DNA of 64,000 nucleotides. Origin: JABDIY01 sp963751955. Lineage in GTDB: Bacteria > Actinomycetota > Acidimicrobiia > Acidimicrobiales > SZUA-35. The position numbers and the translations under genes are program-made. Below the pieces are notes generated by a model, which worked only from the letters and a program-made list of their open reading frames with translations, was not told where the DNA came from and searched no databases. Each line of letters begins with the position of its first letter. The stretch's first letter is position 1. The DNA lies in NCBI GenBank assembly GCA_963751955.1, contig CAVVWM010000002.1, positions 682,001 through 746,000 of the forward strand, read 5' to 3'. Positions 1 to 8,404 of this stretch are shown one piece after another.

Positions 1-865
1 TTCCATTCACCTGACGAGCAGGCAGGCGACCCAATGACGTCGCAATTGCATCATCGCTGTACCGACCCTCGAGGCGAACCCCGTCACCCACGAACTGGGC
101 CACCCACGGTGTAGCTGGGTTCCTGTACAGCTCAGACGGTGTGCCCACCTGTTCGATCGAGCCATTCAACATCACTGCGATTTGTTCGCCCATGGCGAAG
201 GCTTCTTCCTGATCGTGAGTCACCACGATGGTGGTGATCCCCAGCGACGCGATCAGCCTCTTCACGTCGCGACGGATCTGCACCCTCAAGCCGGCGTCGA
301 GCGCGGAGAAGGGCTCATCGAGCAAGAGAACCGAGGGGGCAGGCGCAAGCGCACGAGCCACCGCAACCCTCTGTTGTTGGCCTCCCGACAGAGTTCCAGG
401 CATTCGGTCCGCGTACTGATGCATGTCGACCAGTCGCAGCATCTCCATCACCCGCTGCGAAGCCTCGGCATGTTCTCGCAGCCCGAACCGAACGTTTTGC
501 TCCACGGTGAGGTGTGGGAACAATCCGCCATCCTGAAACACCATGCCCACCCGGCGCTTCTCCGGGGCCAGCATGATGTGATCCCCCGACACCGTGGTCT
601 CGCCCACGACGATTCGACCGCTGGACAGCTCTTGGAGGCCGGCGATGGCTCGGAGCAGTGTCGTTTTGCCACAGCCGCTGGGTCCAAGCAGAGCGAGCAC
701 CTGGCCGGCGTCTACATCGAGAGATGCGCTGGCAACCACAGCCCCACCACCAAGCTTCACCGACGCAGCTTCAAGCGAGACGGGTTCAGGGGTGAGGGCC
801 CGCTGAACTGCAGGCGATGGGGTGGGTGCGACCACGTTGTGAAGGGTACCGAACATCAAGGTCAC
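1..865 (-). CDS. fbpC: Fe(3+) ABC transporter ATP-binding protein, FbpC-like (cut by left edge)
   Basis: ATPase subunit of a periplasmic-binding-protein-dependent iron(III) importer. The visible 288 codons carry a Walker A GPSGCGKTT (about residues 61-69), Q-loop Q111, signature LSGGQQQR (159-166), Walker B VLLLDEP (179-185) and switch histidine H217 in VTHDQEEA. This is the order of the FbpC/PotA family. The C-terminal regulatory part runs off the window. GTG at 865 is preferred because a GAGG lies about 10 bases upstream; ATG at 856 is in frame. It follows the permease gene by 13 bases and is co-directional, so it is the last gene of an fbpA-fbpB-fbpC operon. Thiamine or other metal specificity cannot be excluded from the ATPase alone. 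Confidence 0.93.
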   Translation of the reverse strand, partial: MTLMFGTLHNVVAPTPSPAVQRALTPEPVSLEAASVKLGGGAVVASASLDVDAGQVLALLGPSGCGKTTLLRAIAGLQELSSGRIVVGETTVSGDHIMLAPEKRRVGMVFQDGGLFPHLTVEQNVRFGLREHAEASQRVMEMLRLVDMHQYADRMPGTLSGGQQQRVAVARALAPAPSVLLLDEPFSALDAGLRVQIRRDVKRLIASLGITTIVVTHDQEEAFAMGEQIAVMLNGSIEQVGTPSELYRNPATPWVAQFVGDGVRLEGRYSDDAIATSLGRLPARQVNG

Positions 866-878
866 GGGAGCAGCCTCA

Positions 879-2492
879 TCAGCGCTGCCGGATCACGTCG
901 GATCGGCGCAACACCAGGAGCCAGGTGAGCGCTGCGGACAATGCCACCAGGATCAAGCCACCAACGCCGACCTCGGCATAGAAGCCATCCTCGTAGGATC
1001 CCCACACCTCGGTTGCCAACGTACGAAAACCCGTCGGGGCCAAGAGCAGGGTGGCAGGGAGCTCTTTGACCGTGGACAGCAGCACCAGTCCCCCGCCCGA
1101 CACCAGCGAGGGTCGCATGAGAGCAAAGTCAATGGTTGTGAGCCTCCGCACGGCGGATGACTCGAGGAGTCGGCTGGACTCACGCAGGCTGGCCGGCACT
1201 GCGCGCACCGAGTCCTCCGCAGCCCCCAGCGCTTGGGATCCGAAATGCACCACATACGCAGCGATCAATAGAGGCAACGTTTGATAGAGGCCGCCCACCA
1301 GGGGGGCGTTGAGCGTCCAGAACACCAGCGACAGCGCAATCACGAGGCCCGGCACGGCAAAACCACCAACGACGGCGACCGAGGCGATCTCGCTGGCTCG
1401 GGACCGGTAGCGCACCAGGAGCGTGGCGAGGGGCAACACGGTGGCGACGGCCACGATCGCGGTGAGGACCCCTACCCCAGCGGTGTTTCGGGCTGCTTCG
1501 AAGAGACCATCGAAACCCACTCTTCCCTCAACGATGCCCCGCCACGCCCAAGTGCCCAGGCTGGCGATCGGCACGAAGAGCCCAAATGCACAGACCACCC
1601 CCACGAACGCGATCGCCGCGGCTCGCCAGCGACCCAATCGGACCGGCTGTATGGCGTGAACCCGTACCGGACCGACTTGTTCGTTCTGTCCTCGACTGAA
1701 CCGGTTTGTGATGACCACCGTCAGGGCGAGCACTACCAGCACCAGCGAGGCCGTGAAGGAGGTTGCCCGATCGCTCAGACGAGAAGCGAAGATCACACGG
1801 GTGAGGGTGTCGTATCCCAGCAGCTGAACCGCCCCGAATTCGGAAACGGTGTACAGAAAGACCAGGAGCGCGCCTGAACCAATCGATTTGCGAAGCTGGG
1901 GGAAGGTCACATCACGGAACGTCTCAGCCCCAGACCGGCCAAGCATTCGAGCGCTCTCCTCCAGCGTGGGCGACAAGGCCAGCAGCCGGGCGGCAACCGG
2001 CAGGAAGACATATGGGTATGTGAACAGCGAAAGCACGAACCACGACGGCCAGAATCCCCGCACCCGGGGTGAATCCAACCCGAACACTCCGAGCACGCCA
2101 TGCAGCACTCCCCCGTTGGCCAGCGCAGCCAAGAAAGCGGCCGCCCCCACGAAACTGGGCAACACCAGCGGCAGCACCACGAGGATCCGCAACACACTTC
2201 GACCCGGCAGGTCGCTGCGAACCAGCAGCCAAGCCAGCGCAGTTCCCAACAGTGCAGCGGCACCGGACACAGTGACCGCCAACAGGACGGTGCGACCCAG
2301 AGGCGCGACCGTCGCTTGCAAAGTGGATCCCAATTCATCACCCAGTTGAAGGGTGCGCAGCGCCACGAACGCCCCCGGAAGCGCGAAGACAACCCCAACC
2401 GCTGCAGCGTGCACCAGCATCCACGTCCGCGGTCGACCGAGCGAACGGACAGGTCGAGCGTCGCGAGCTCTGGCAGGGGCCAAGGCGGTCAA
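879..2492 (-). CDS. fbpB: Fe(3+) ABC transporter permease, FbpB-like
   Basis: Inner-membrane permease of the iron importer. The 537-residue length and the hydrophobicity pattern show two fused BPD_transp_1 halves of about six helices each, as in FbpB/ThiP. Each half has an EAA-type coupling loop: the first around EESARMLGRSGAETF, the second around RESSRLLESSAVRR; these loops dock onto the ATPase. The start is a TTG two bases after the stop of the binding-protein gene, so translation is probably coupled. The next gene downstream is the ATPase. ThiP has the same architecture, but the partner binding protein has the dityrosine typical of ferric-binding proteins. Confidence 0.93.
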   Translation of the reverse strand: MTALAPARARDARPVRSLGRPRTWMLVHAAAVGVVFALPGAFVALRTLQLGDELGSTLQATVAPLGRTVLLAVTVSGAAALLGTALAWLLVRSDLPGRSVLRILVVLPLVLPSFVGAAAFLAALANGGVLHGVLGVFGLDSPRVRGFWPSWFVLSLFTYPYVFLPVAARLLALSPTLEESARMLGRSGAETFRDVTFPQLRKSIGSGALLVFLYTVSEFGAVQLLGYDTLTRVIFASRLSDRATSFTASLVLVVLALTVVITNRFSRGQNEQVGPVRVHAIQPVRLGRWRAAAIAFVGVVCAFGLFVPIASLGTWAWRGIVEGRVGFDGLFEAARNTAGVGVLTAIVAVATVLPLATLLVRYRSRASEIASVAVVGGFAVPGLVIALSLVFWTLNAPLVGGLYQTLPLLIAAYVVHFGSQALGAAEDSVRAVPASLRESSRLLESSAVRRLTTIDFALMRPSLVSGGGLVLLSTVKELPATLLLAPTGFRTLATEVWGSYEDGFYAEVGVGGLILVALSAALTWLLVLRRSDVIRQR

Positions 2493-2494
2493 TG

Positions 2495-3502
2495 TCAGCC
2501 TTCCAGGCCGGCCTCGGCGATGAGCTTGCTGGTGCCCTCCAGGCCGTTGCTCAGTGTGGTGAGGTCGAGCCCACCGACGCTGGAGAACTCCGCCGATGGC
2601 AGATCACCAGAGGGCTCGATGCCACTCGCCAACGGATACTCGAACGTCTCATCTGCGAAATATCGCTGGGCGTCTTCCTGAAGAAGCCACGCGATCAACT
2701 CGGTTGCGTTGTCGAAGTTGTCGGATCCCTCGATGATCGCAGCTCCGGTAACGATGAGAATGCTTCCTGGATCGTTGCGTGCGAATTGGTGGTTCAGACC
2801 AGCGTGATCTGGGTTCTCATCGAGCGCCCGGTAGTTGTAGTAATGGTTCACGAGTCCTGCGTCGACTTCGCCCCGATTCACCGCTTCAACAATGGCGCCG
2901 TTGTTGGCATAGGTCTGCACGTCGTTGTCGTCCAAACTCTTGAGCCAGGCCAGGGTCTGATCGTCGCCGACCGACCCACGCATAGCCGTCACAAAGTCCT
3001 GAAACGAGCCGTTGGCTGGAGCAATTCCGATGCGGCCGTCCCACCGGCGGTCGGAAAGATCGAACACGCTGGCCGGAAGTTCGGTGACATCAACCAGGTC
3101 CTTGTTGTACACCAGCACCCGCTGCCGACCGCTGAAACCGACCCAGCGCCCGTCGGAATCTCGAACCGACTCGGGCACCAGGCTGAGTACGTTGTCAGGA
3201 AGCTCGGCCAATCTGCCAGCAGCGTCGAGGAAGTCCACAGCCCCGGGGCTTTGGGAGAGGAATACGTCAGCTGGGGTCTGGTCTCCCTCCTCCTCGATGA
3301 GCAGGGCCAAGTTCGACGATTGATCAAACTTGACCGCCACCTTGATGCCGGTCTCCTCGGTGAAGTCATCGAGGATCGGTTGAATCAGGTTCTCGGTCCG
3401 GCCCGAGTAGATAGTGACGGTTTCCTCATCGGAGCCGGTGCACGCCGAAGCCGCCATCAAGGCGATGAGAGCGGCCGAAAATACAACACGCGGGGAAGCC
3501 AT
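2495..3502 (-). CDS. fbpA: Fe(3+) ABC transporter substrate-binding protein, FbpA-like lipoprotein
   Basis: Extracytoplasmic iron(III)-binding protein of 335 residues. The N-terminus is a hydrophobic signal ending in ASAC around residue 21, a plausible lipobox, so it is probably lipid-anchored. The mature part begins with VTIYSGRTENLI, the usual start of the FbpA fold, and contains NHYYNY, which matches the dityrosine iron-coordinating site of this family. It is the first gene of fbpABC. A TACAAT -10-like hexamer and a partial palindrome lie just upstream, suggesting metal-dependent control. The regulator is not encoded in this window. Confidence 0.93.
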   Translation of the reverse strand: MASPRVVFSAALIALMAASACTGSDEETVTIYSGRTENLIQPILDDFTEETGIKVAVKFDQSSNLALLIEEEGDQTPADVFLSQSPGAVDFLDAAGRLAELPDNVLSLVPESVRDSDGRWVGFSGRQRVLVYNKDLVDVTELPASVFDLSDRRWDGRIGIAPANGSFQDFVTAMRGSVGDDQTLAWLKSLDDNDVQTYANNGAIVEAVNRGEVDAGLVNHYYNYRALDENPDHAGLNHQFARNDPGSILIVTGAAIIEGSDNFDNATELIAWLLQEDAQRYFADETFEYPLASGIEPSGDLPSAEFSSVGGLDLTTLSNGLEGTSKLIAEAGLEG

Positions 3503-3510
3503 GGCCGAAG

Positions 3511-3550
3511 ATTGTATCGCATGCTGATCGACTTGTGTAAGGCATGCTTA
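3511..3550 (-). promoter_or_regulatory. Candidate fbpA promoter and operator
   Basis: On the minus strand a TACAAT (3511-3516) lies 8 bases upstream of the fbpA start. A weak -35-like CTTACA overlaps an imperfect palindrome, TAAGGCATGCTTA (3538-3550), centred on GCATGC. A site covering the -35 of an iron importer is where a DtxR/IdeR-type repressor would act, but the match to the classical 19-bp box is poor. Confidence 0.3.
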
Positions 3551-3621
3551 TCGTCACCAAAACGCCTCAACCAAAACGTAGCGCGTGTGGTCTGGGGGCT
3601 CGGTCGCTACTTCGAGGGCCT

Positions 3622-4023
3622 TTACTTGGGATGAGCGGTCACTTCGGTGGCGATGCCGCCCCGGACGTTCTGCGCTAGAGCAACTTCCACGTCGGCAACT
3701 GCGGCGCCGAGTTCGGCCACCCGATCGGCCAGCTCGCCGGCCAGATGCTCGGCGAAGATCCGCTTGTCTCGATAGGTGGTGAGCATCAACTTCAGCGACT
3801 TCGATTCGATGGCGTGAGTGACCGCGGTGTAGCTGATGGTGGCGCGGTAGATGTCGGGCTGAATTCCCTCCACCGCCGGGCACAAGGCTTGAAGTTCGTC
3901 GGTCGTGAAGGAAACCCGCACCGGACGGTCCACCGGAAAGGTGTCGAGGCGACCGTACTCGTCGGGGTCAACGCTTCGGCCAAGCATCGGTTCTGGCATC
4001 GATTGTGCAGACTCACTAGTCAC
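3622..4023 (-). CDS. queF: NADPH-dependent 7-cyano-7-deazaguanine reductase QueF
   Basis: Reduces preQ0 to preQ1 in queuosine biosynthesis, using NADPH, in the cytoplasm. At 133 residues it is the short, unimodular QueF type. The nucleophilic cysteine sits in LCPAVEGIQPD, the NADPH-binding signature is ESKSLKLML, and the histidine/glutamate region RIFAEHLAGE follows. No other queuosine gene (queC, queD, queE, tgt, queA) is visible nearby, so it stands alone between the iron transporter and an MFS exporter. Divergent from the downstream MFS gene with a 58-base gap. Confidence 0.93.
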   Translation of the reverse strand: MTSESAQSMPEPMLGRSVDPDEYGRLDTFPVDRPVRVSFTTDELQALCPAVEGIQPDIYRATISYTAVTHAIESKSLKLMLTTYRDKRIFAEHLAGELADRVAELGAAVADVEVALAQNVRGGIATEVTAHPK

Positions 4024-4081
4024 GACTACGAGGCTAGGCCCAGCATGATCGGTGCACGCTCGGTGTCGCTAACCTCACTAG

Positions 4082-5554
4082 GTGAATGAAGACCCGGGCT
4101 TGCTCTCGCCCCAGTACCGGAAGATCTCGTTCGCGATCTATATGGGCGTCGCGCTGGTTGCGTTCGAGGGCACAGCAGTTGCCGCCGCCTTGCCCCAACT
4201 GGCAGCCGATCTGGGCCGGATCGATCTCCTCCCCTGGATCATCACTGCCTATCTGTTCGCTTCGGGCCTCAGCACCATCGTGGCGGGGCCCCTGGTCGAC
4301 GCAATCGGGTCGAGAAAGGTGTTCGTCACCGCAACTGCCATCTTCGCTCTGTCGGGATTCGCCGCGGGGCTTTCGAACAGCATCTTGGCGCTCATCGTGC
4401 TCCGCCTCATTCAGGGAGCTGCATCCGGTGGCCTGTTCGCCGGAAGTATCGCAGCGGTAAACCTGGCCTACCCCTCGCCACTCGTCCCTCGGGCATTCGC
4501 CGCCAACTCCACCATTTGGGGGCTCATGGGTGCTGGCGCCCCCGCTCTGGCCGCCCTCCTTTTGAACATCGCGTCGTGGCGCTGGATCTTCTTCGTCAAC
4601 CTGCCACTCGGCCTGATGTGTGTGATGGCGGCTCGCGACACTTTTCCCGAGCGCCAACCGGGGGCCGAAAGCCCCACAATCGACTGGCGGGGAGCTGCTT
4701 TGGCTGGCGTGATCACCTTCTCCACGATCGCTGCCGTGGACGATCTTGGGGCACGTTCTGCCATCCTGCTCGCCATAGCAGCTGGCTCTGCGGTGCTCTT
4801 CACGCTGCACGCCCGCCGAGCCGAACGGCCGGTGCTGAAACTCGAGCACATCGTCGGCTTTCCGTACCGAGATCTCGGCATGATGCCCACCCTCATGATC
4901 GCGTCCACGTTTGCTACCAACATCTACATCACCCTCTACGTGTCGGCGGGTCGGGGCTGGTCGGCGGATGCGGCGGCGTGGGCAGTGTTGTTCTTCATTC
5001 TGGGCTGGACTAGCGGGGCCAACTTGTCCAGTGTGATCCAGGCCCGCATGGCCGAGATCGACGTGATGACCTGGGGGTTGGCATCGGGCGTGATCGGTTC
5101 TGCGGTGACCGCCGGTTTTGCGTGGACAGACAGCTCGGTGATCGGCATCTTCGCCGGGCTGTACGCATCTGGGGTTGGCATCGGGTTGTCAACCAACGCC
5201 GCACTCACACTGCTACGGGCATCCACCGAACCCCGCCAAATCGGCCGGGCCGGATCGGCCCACCAATTCATGCGCACTCAGGGCTTCACCATCGGAAGCG
5301 CTGCCGGGGGCGCCATTCTGCTGCTCGTGGTTGGTCAGGAACTCGGTTCGGTGGAACCGGTGCAGCAACTACTCGCCGGTGATGAAATCGAGGCTGGCCC
5401 GGCAATTGCCGATGCGGTTCGACGAGGATTCGGCACCGTCACCCTGGTGTCGCTGGCCGTCATGGCCACCGCGATCCTTCCGCTGCTGGGTCTGCGACGA
5501 CGAAGGGCACGCGTCGGGGCCGGCAGTGATGCTCGGGTACCGGCGAGACGGTGA
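4082..5554 (+). CDS. MFS transporter, DHA2-like, first of a tandem pair
   Basis: Predicted proton-driven exporter of 490 residues with about 14 membrane helices, typical of the DHA2 drug/H+ antiporter group. The N-terminal half has the family pattern: GVALVAFEGTAVAAALPQLA in helix 1, LVDAIGSRK in the loop between helices 2 and 3, and LIQGAASGG further on. The GTG start was chosen because reading begins just before the first helix. The substrate cannot be read from sequence. It is followed after 10 bases by a second, related MFS gene, suggesting co-expression. Confidence 0.85.
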   Translation: MNEDPGLLSPQYRKISFAIYMGVALVAFEGTAVAAALPQLAADLGRIDLLPWIITAYLFASGLSTIVAGPLVDAIGSRKVFVTATAIFALSGFAAGLSNSILALIVLRLIQGAASGGLFAGSIAAVNLAYPSPLVPRAFAANSTIWGLMGAGAPALAALLLNIASWRWIFFVNLPLGLMCVMAARDTFPERQPGAESPTIDWRGAALAGVITFSTIAAVDDLGARSAILLAIAAGSAVLFTLHARRAERPVLKLEHIVGFPYRDLGMMPTLMIASTFATNIYITLYVSAGRGWSADAAAWAVLFFILGWTSGANLSSVIQARMAEIDVMTWGLASGVIGSAVTAGFAWTDSSVIGIFAGLYASGVGIGLSTNAALTLLRASTEPRQIGRAGSAHQFMRTQGFTIGSAAGGAILLLVVGQELGSVEPVQQLLAGDEIEAGPAIADAVRRGFGTVTLVSLAVMATAILPLLGLRRRRARVGAGSDARVPARR

Positions 5555-5564
5555 GCGATCGGCG

Positions 5565-6993
5565 GTGCTGAGTCAGTACAAGTACCGGGTCATGGCGGTC
5601 TACATCGTGGGGCTGTCGATGACAATCATCGATGGAACCGCCGTGAACGTTGCGCTTCCCGCCCTCGCCCGACAGTTCGGCGTCGCCACCACCGACATCG
5701 AATGGGTCGCCCTGGCCTACCTGCTCACGCTCGCAGCTGTCATCCCTGCCGCAGGTTGGCTTGGCGATCGGTTTGGAACCAAGCGGATGTTCCTCATCGC
5801 CCTCACGCTGTTCGTTGTGGGTTCGATGTTGTGCGGCGCTTCCCAGTCACTTGCCCAACTGATCGCCGCCAGGGTTGTACAAGGAATGGGGGCCGGTCTG
5901 ATAACACCGATCGGAAGCGCCATGCTCTTTCGCGCCTTCCCACTGGCCGAACGAGCCACCGCCACCGTCGGCGTGCTCAGCGTTGCCGTCGTGGCACCGG
6001 CCATCGGCCCTGTGCTCGGTGGTGTCTTGGTCGACAACGCATCGTGGCGATGGATCTTCCTCATCAACCTGCCGATCGGCCTCGCCGGAATTACTCTGGG
6101 CTGGCGGTGGCTGCGAGAAGAAACTCAACCAGCTCCAGGACGGCTGGATCTTGCTGGACTCGTGCTGTCGGCGACGGGCGTCTCGCTCCTGATATTCGCC
6201 CTGTCCACCGGCCCCGACTTCGGTTGGCTGTCCGCCCGAATCCTGGCAGCAGCCATCATCGGGTCGTTGGCGCTCGCAGCACTGGTGTTCGTCGAACTGC
6301 GCTTGCCTCAGCCAATGCTGGCTCTCCGGCTCTTTGGCAACCGGCTCTTCCGCACCATCAACATCACGTCGTCCATGGTCTACTCCGGCTTCTTTGGCTG
6401 GATCTTCGTGGTTCCGCTCTACCTCCAGGACCTCAGAGGCTTCTCCGCCACCGAGTCGGGTTTGGCCCAGGCACCCCAGGCCGTCGGCATCTTCGTCGTA
6501 TCCAACTTCATCGGGAGGCGTGCGTACAGGGTGGTCGGACCACGTCGACTTCTCATCTCCGGAGCAGCGGTCACCGCTGCGGTTACGGCAGGATTTGCCG
6601 TCTTCGGACTCGACACTCCGCTATGGATGATCGGTGGCGCCTCGCTGTTGCGGGGGCTCTCGATGGGCATGGTCTTCGTGTCCATCCAAACCGCTGTGTA
6701 CGCCACCATCTCCAACGCCGAAACCGGCCGCGCCACGTCGGTGTTCAACACTCAACGCCAGTTCGCCTTCGCCGGTGGAGTTGCGCTGGCCGCAACGGTC
6801 ATCGCCACGCCGAATCGATTCCGGCGGAGGAGAGAACGCTGCCGCGTCGGACCTGCTGAGCGCCTACCGGTGGGCCTTCCTTGCTATGGGTCTAATCATG
6901 CTGCCGGCCGCATTCGTCAGCTTCTTCATTCAGGACGAGGACGCAGCCGCAACCCGGGGTCTCGAGCCGGCCAACGCCTCAGGAAGCCGGTAG
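5565..6993 (+). CDS. MFS transporter, DHA2-like, second of tandem pair, frameshifted near the 3' end
   Basis: EmrB/QacA-like exporter of about 475 residues after correction. Helix 1 carries TIIDGTAVNVALPALA, the loop motif GDRFGTKRM follows, and RVVQGMGAGLI marks motif C-like territory, all hallmarks of 14-helix DHA2 proteins. The frame changes at about 6821, in ATTCCGGCGG: the original frame runs into arginine-rich nonsense. Skipping one C restores FGGGENAAASDLL and the last helix AYRWAFLAMGLIMLPAAF, ending at 6993. The GTG start at 5565 has GGTGAG upstream; ATG at 5592 is an alternative. The 3' end overlaps the convergent HTTM gene by 68 bases. It is either a real one-base insertion or a sequence error. 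Confidence 0.8.
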
Positions 6994-7858
6994 CGATCGG
7001 TTGCAGAAATCGCTCGACTCGATAGAGCGGTAGTAGCGCGAATGCCATTCCCTGGTACGGGAACCACACCATCATCGTCGCGGCGGTGCCCAGATGGAAG
7101 GCGAGCACCCCGAACACCCACCAGCGGCGCCAGTTCCCACCGAGCAGCGCAATCGGGGCTATGAGTTCGATCAGAACACCACCCACTGCCATCGGTCCGA
7201 GCAACCAGTTCCGTCCGAGGACCAAGGGTGCCAGCGGCGGTATGAAGCCACCCAGCACCTCCATCCTCGTGGCCGAGTAGCCGATGTGATTGCTGAGGGT
7301 TGAGCCGTCGATCCAGGCGACTCCACCGATTCGCAGCTTGGCGATCCCGGCGATCAGATAGGTGACCACTGTGGTGATGGCAAGCAGTCGAATAGGCCAG
7401 CCGAAGCGCACCGACGATGTTGCCGGTCCGGGCCGGTGTCCAACCGACCACGCATCAGCCGCCGGTGAAATCGCCAGGATCATGAGATGCAGTGTGAACA
7501 GGTGCTCGAAGTGCAACATCTGACCCCATGAACTGTGGTAGCTAGCCCACATCAGCACGAGCCCAGCGAAGAGAGGACCGGTGAATCGGTAGGCGAAGCC
7601 GACAAGTACTGCCATCCCGGCCAGCATGGAGGAGGCAAACAGCAACCAGATCCGAGAACCAAGCGGTGCGTCGAGCAGGGTTGCGAGGCCGACGGGCTCG
7701 AACTCGCCGACGGGGCGGTTCGCGACACGCGAGAACTCAAAGATGTTGCCAACCAGGTACACAAGTACAAAGCCGCTGATCAGGATCCGCAGCCCAGCCA
7801 GCCGTTCCGCAGGTGCTTCATAATGCAGCCAAGCGTCAAACCGCCGCAGCAATCTCAT
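6926..7858 (-). CDS. HTTM-domain membrane protein
   Basis: 310-residue polytopic membrane protein resembling the HTTM family (the domain shared with vitamin-K-dependent gamma-carboxylase, of unknown function in bacteria). It starts with a short cytoplasmic segment, RFDAWLHYEAPAERLAGLRI, and continues with at least six helices. Conserved-looking features include YHSSWGQMLHFEHLFTLHL and a late WFPYQGMAFALLPL. The start overlaps the stop of the upstream small gene by four bases (ATGA), so the two are translationally coupled and may form a complex. No catalytic function is assigned. Confidence 0.75.
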   Translation of the reverse strand: MRLLRRFDAWLHYEAPAERLAGLRILISGFVLVYLVGNIFEFSRVANRPVGEFEPVGLATLLDAPLGSRIWLLFASSMLAGMAVLVGFAYRFTGPLFAGLVLMWASYHSSWGQMLHFEHLFTLHLMILAISPAADAWSVGHRPGPATSSVRFGWPIRLLAITTVVTYLIAGIAKLRIGGVAWIDGSTLSNHIGYSATRMEVLGGFIPPLAPLVLGRNWLLGPMAVGGVLIELIAPIALLGGNWRRWWVFGVLAFHLGTAATMMVWFPYQGMAFALLPLYRVERFLQPIATGFLRRWPARDPGLRLRPRPE

Positions 7859-8286
7859 GGTGTAACCAGGCAGGTGACATGAACCGTGCGCTCGAGCGGT
7901 GGCTCGCCAGAGGATCGTGCGGCCACGTCAAATCGTTCGGTGGCAACCTCGATACGAGCGATCGGCTCGTCCACACGTCCAGCGACGTCGATGCAAAGTT
8001 GGTCGGCATCGCCACGGCGAACCGAATCGCCCAAAAACGACTCGGCGATGAGCGGATCACGGGTGCGAGCGATCGTGAACATCGAGAGATCCACGTGCTC
8101 CCCACCCGAGGTGACACCACGGACTACCACGAACCCGACGATGTTGGAGCGGGCGGTGGCGTACATCGGGTACGTCGACAACGGAAGTCCATCCCGGTTC
8201 CGCACCACGGGAGACATGAGCACGCCCAGCAGGGTGACCGTAGTGAGTCGGCGAATCCAGCGTTGAAGCCCCGAGTCGCGATCCAT
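7855..8286 (-). CDS. Hypothetical protein coupled to HTTM gene
   Basis: 143 residues from ATG 8286; an in-frame start further upstream at 8358 is possible. It has one likely membrane segment near the N-terminus (LTTVTLLGVLMSPVV) followed by LPLSTYPMYA and a soluble beta-rich remainder. That layout resembles small proteins often paired with HTTM proteins. I do not recognise a family with confidence. The ATGA overlap with the HTTM gene says the two products are made together, so a small accessory subunit is the best inference. Confidence 0.6.
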   Translation of the reverse strand: MDRDSGLQRWIRRLTTVTLLGVLMSPVVRNRDGLPLSTYPMYATARSNIVGFVVVRGVTSGGEHVDLSMFTIARTRDPLIAESFLGDSVRRGDADQLCIDVAGRVDEPIARIEVATERFDVAARSSGEPPLERTVHVTCLVTP

Positions 8287-8404
8287 ACCCGAATCTACCT
8301 TTCGACGCCCCAGCCGAGCCATGCGCAACAGCCCAGTTCTCAATCGCAAGCAGGCCAATGACCGCGCTCGAGGAGAGATCAGGTTTGTGGGGACTCGGGC
8401 GGGT

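Noticed and set aside
5175..5564. Longer start for the second MFS gene
   Set aside because: It would overlap nearly 400 bases of the first MFS gene; helix 1 begins right after GTG 5565.
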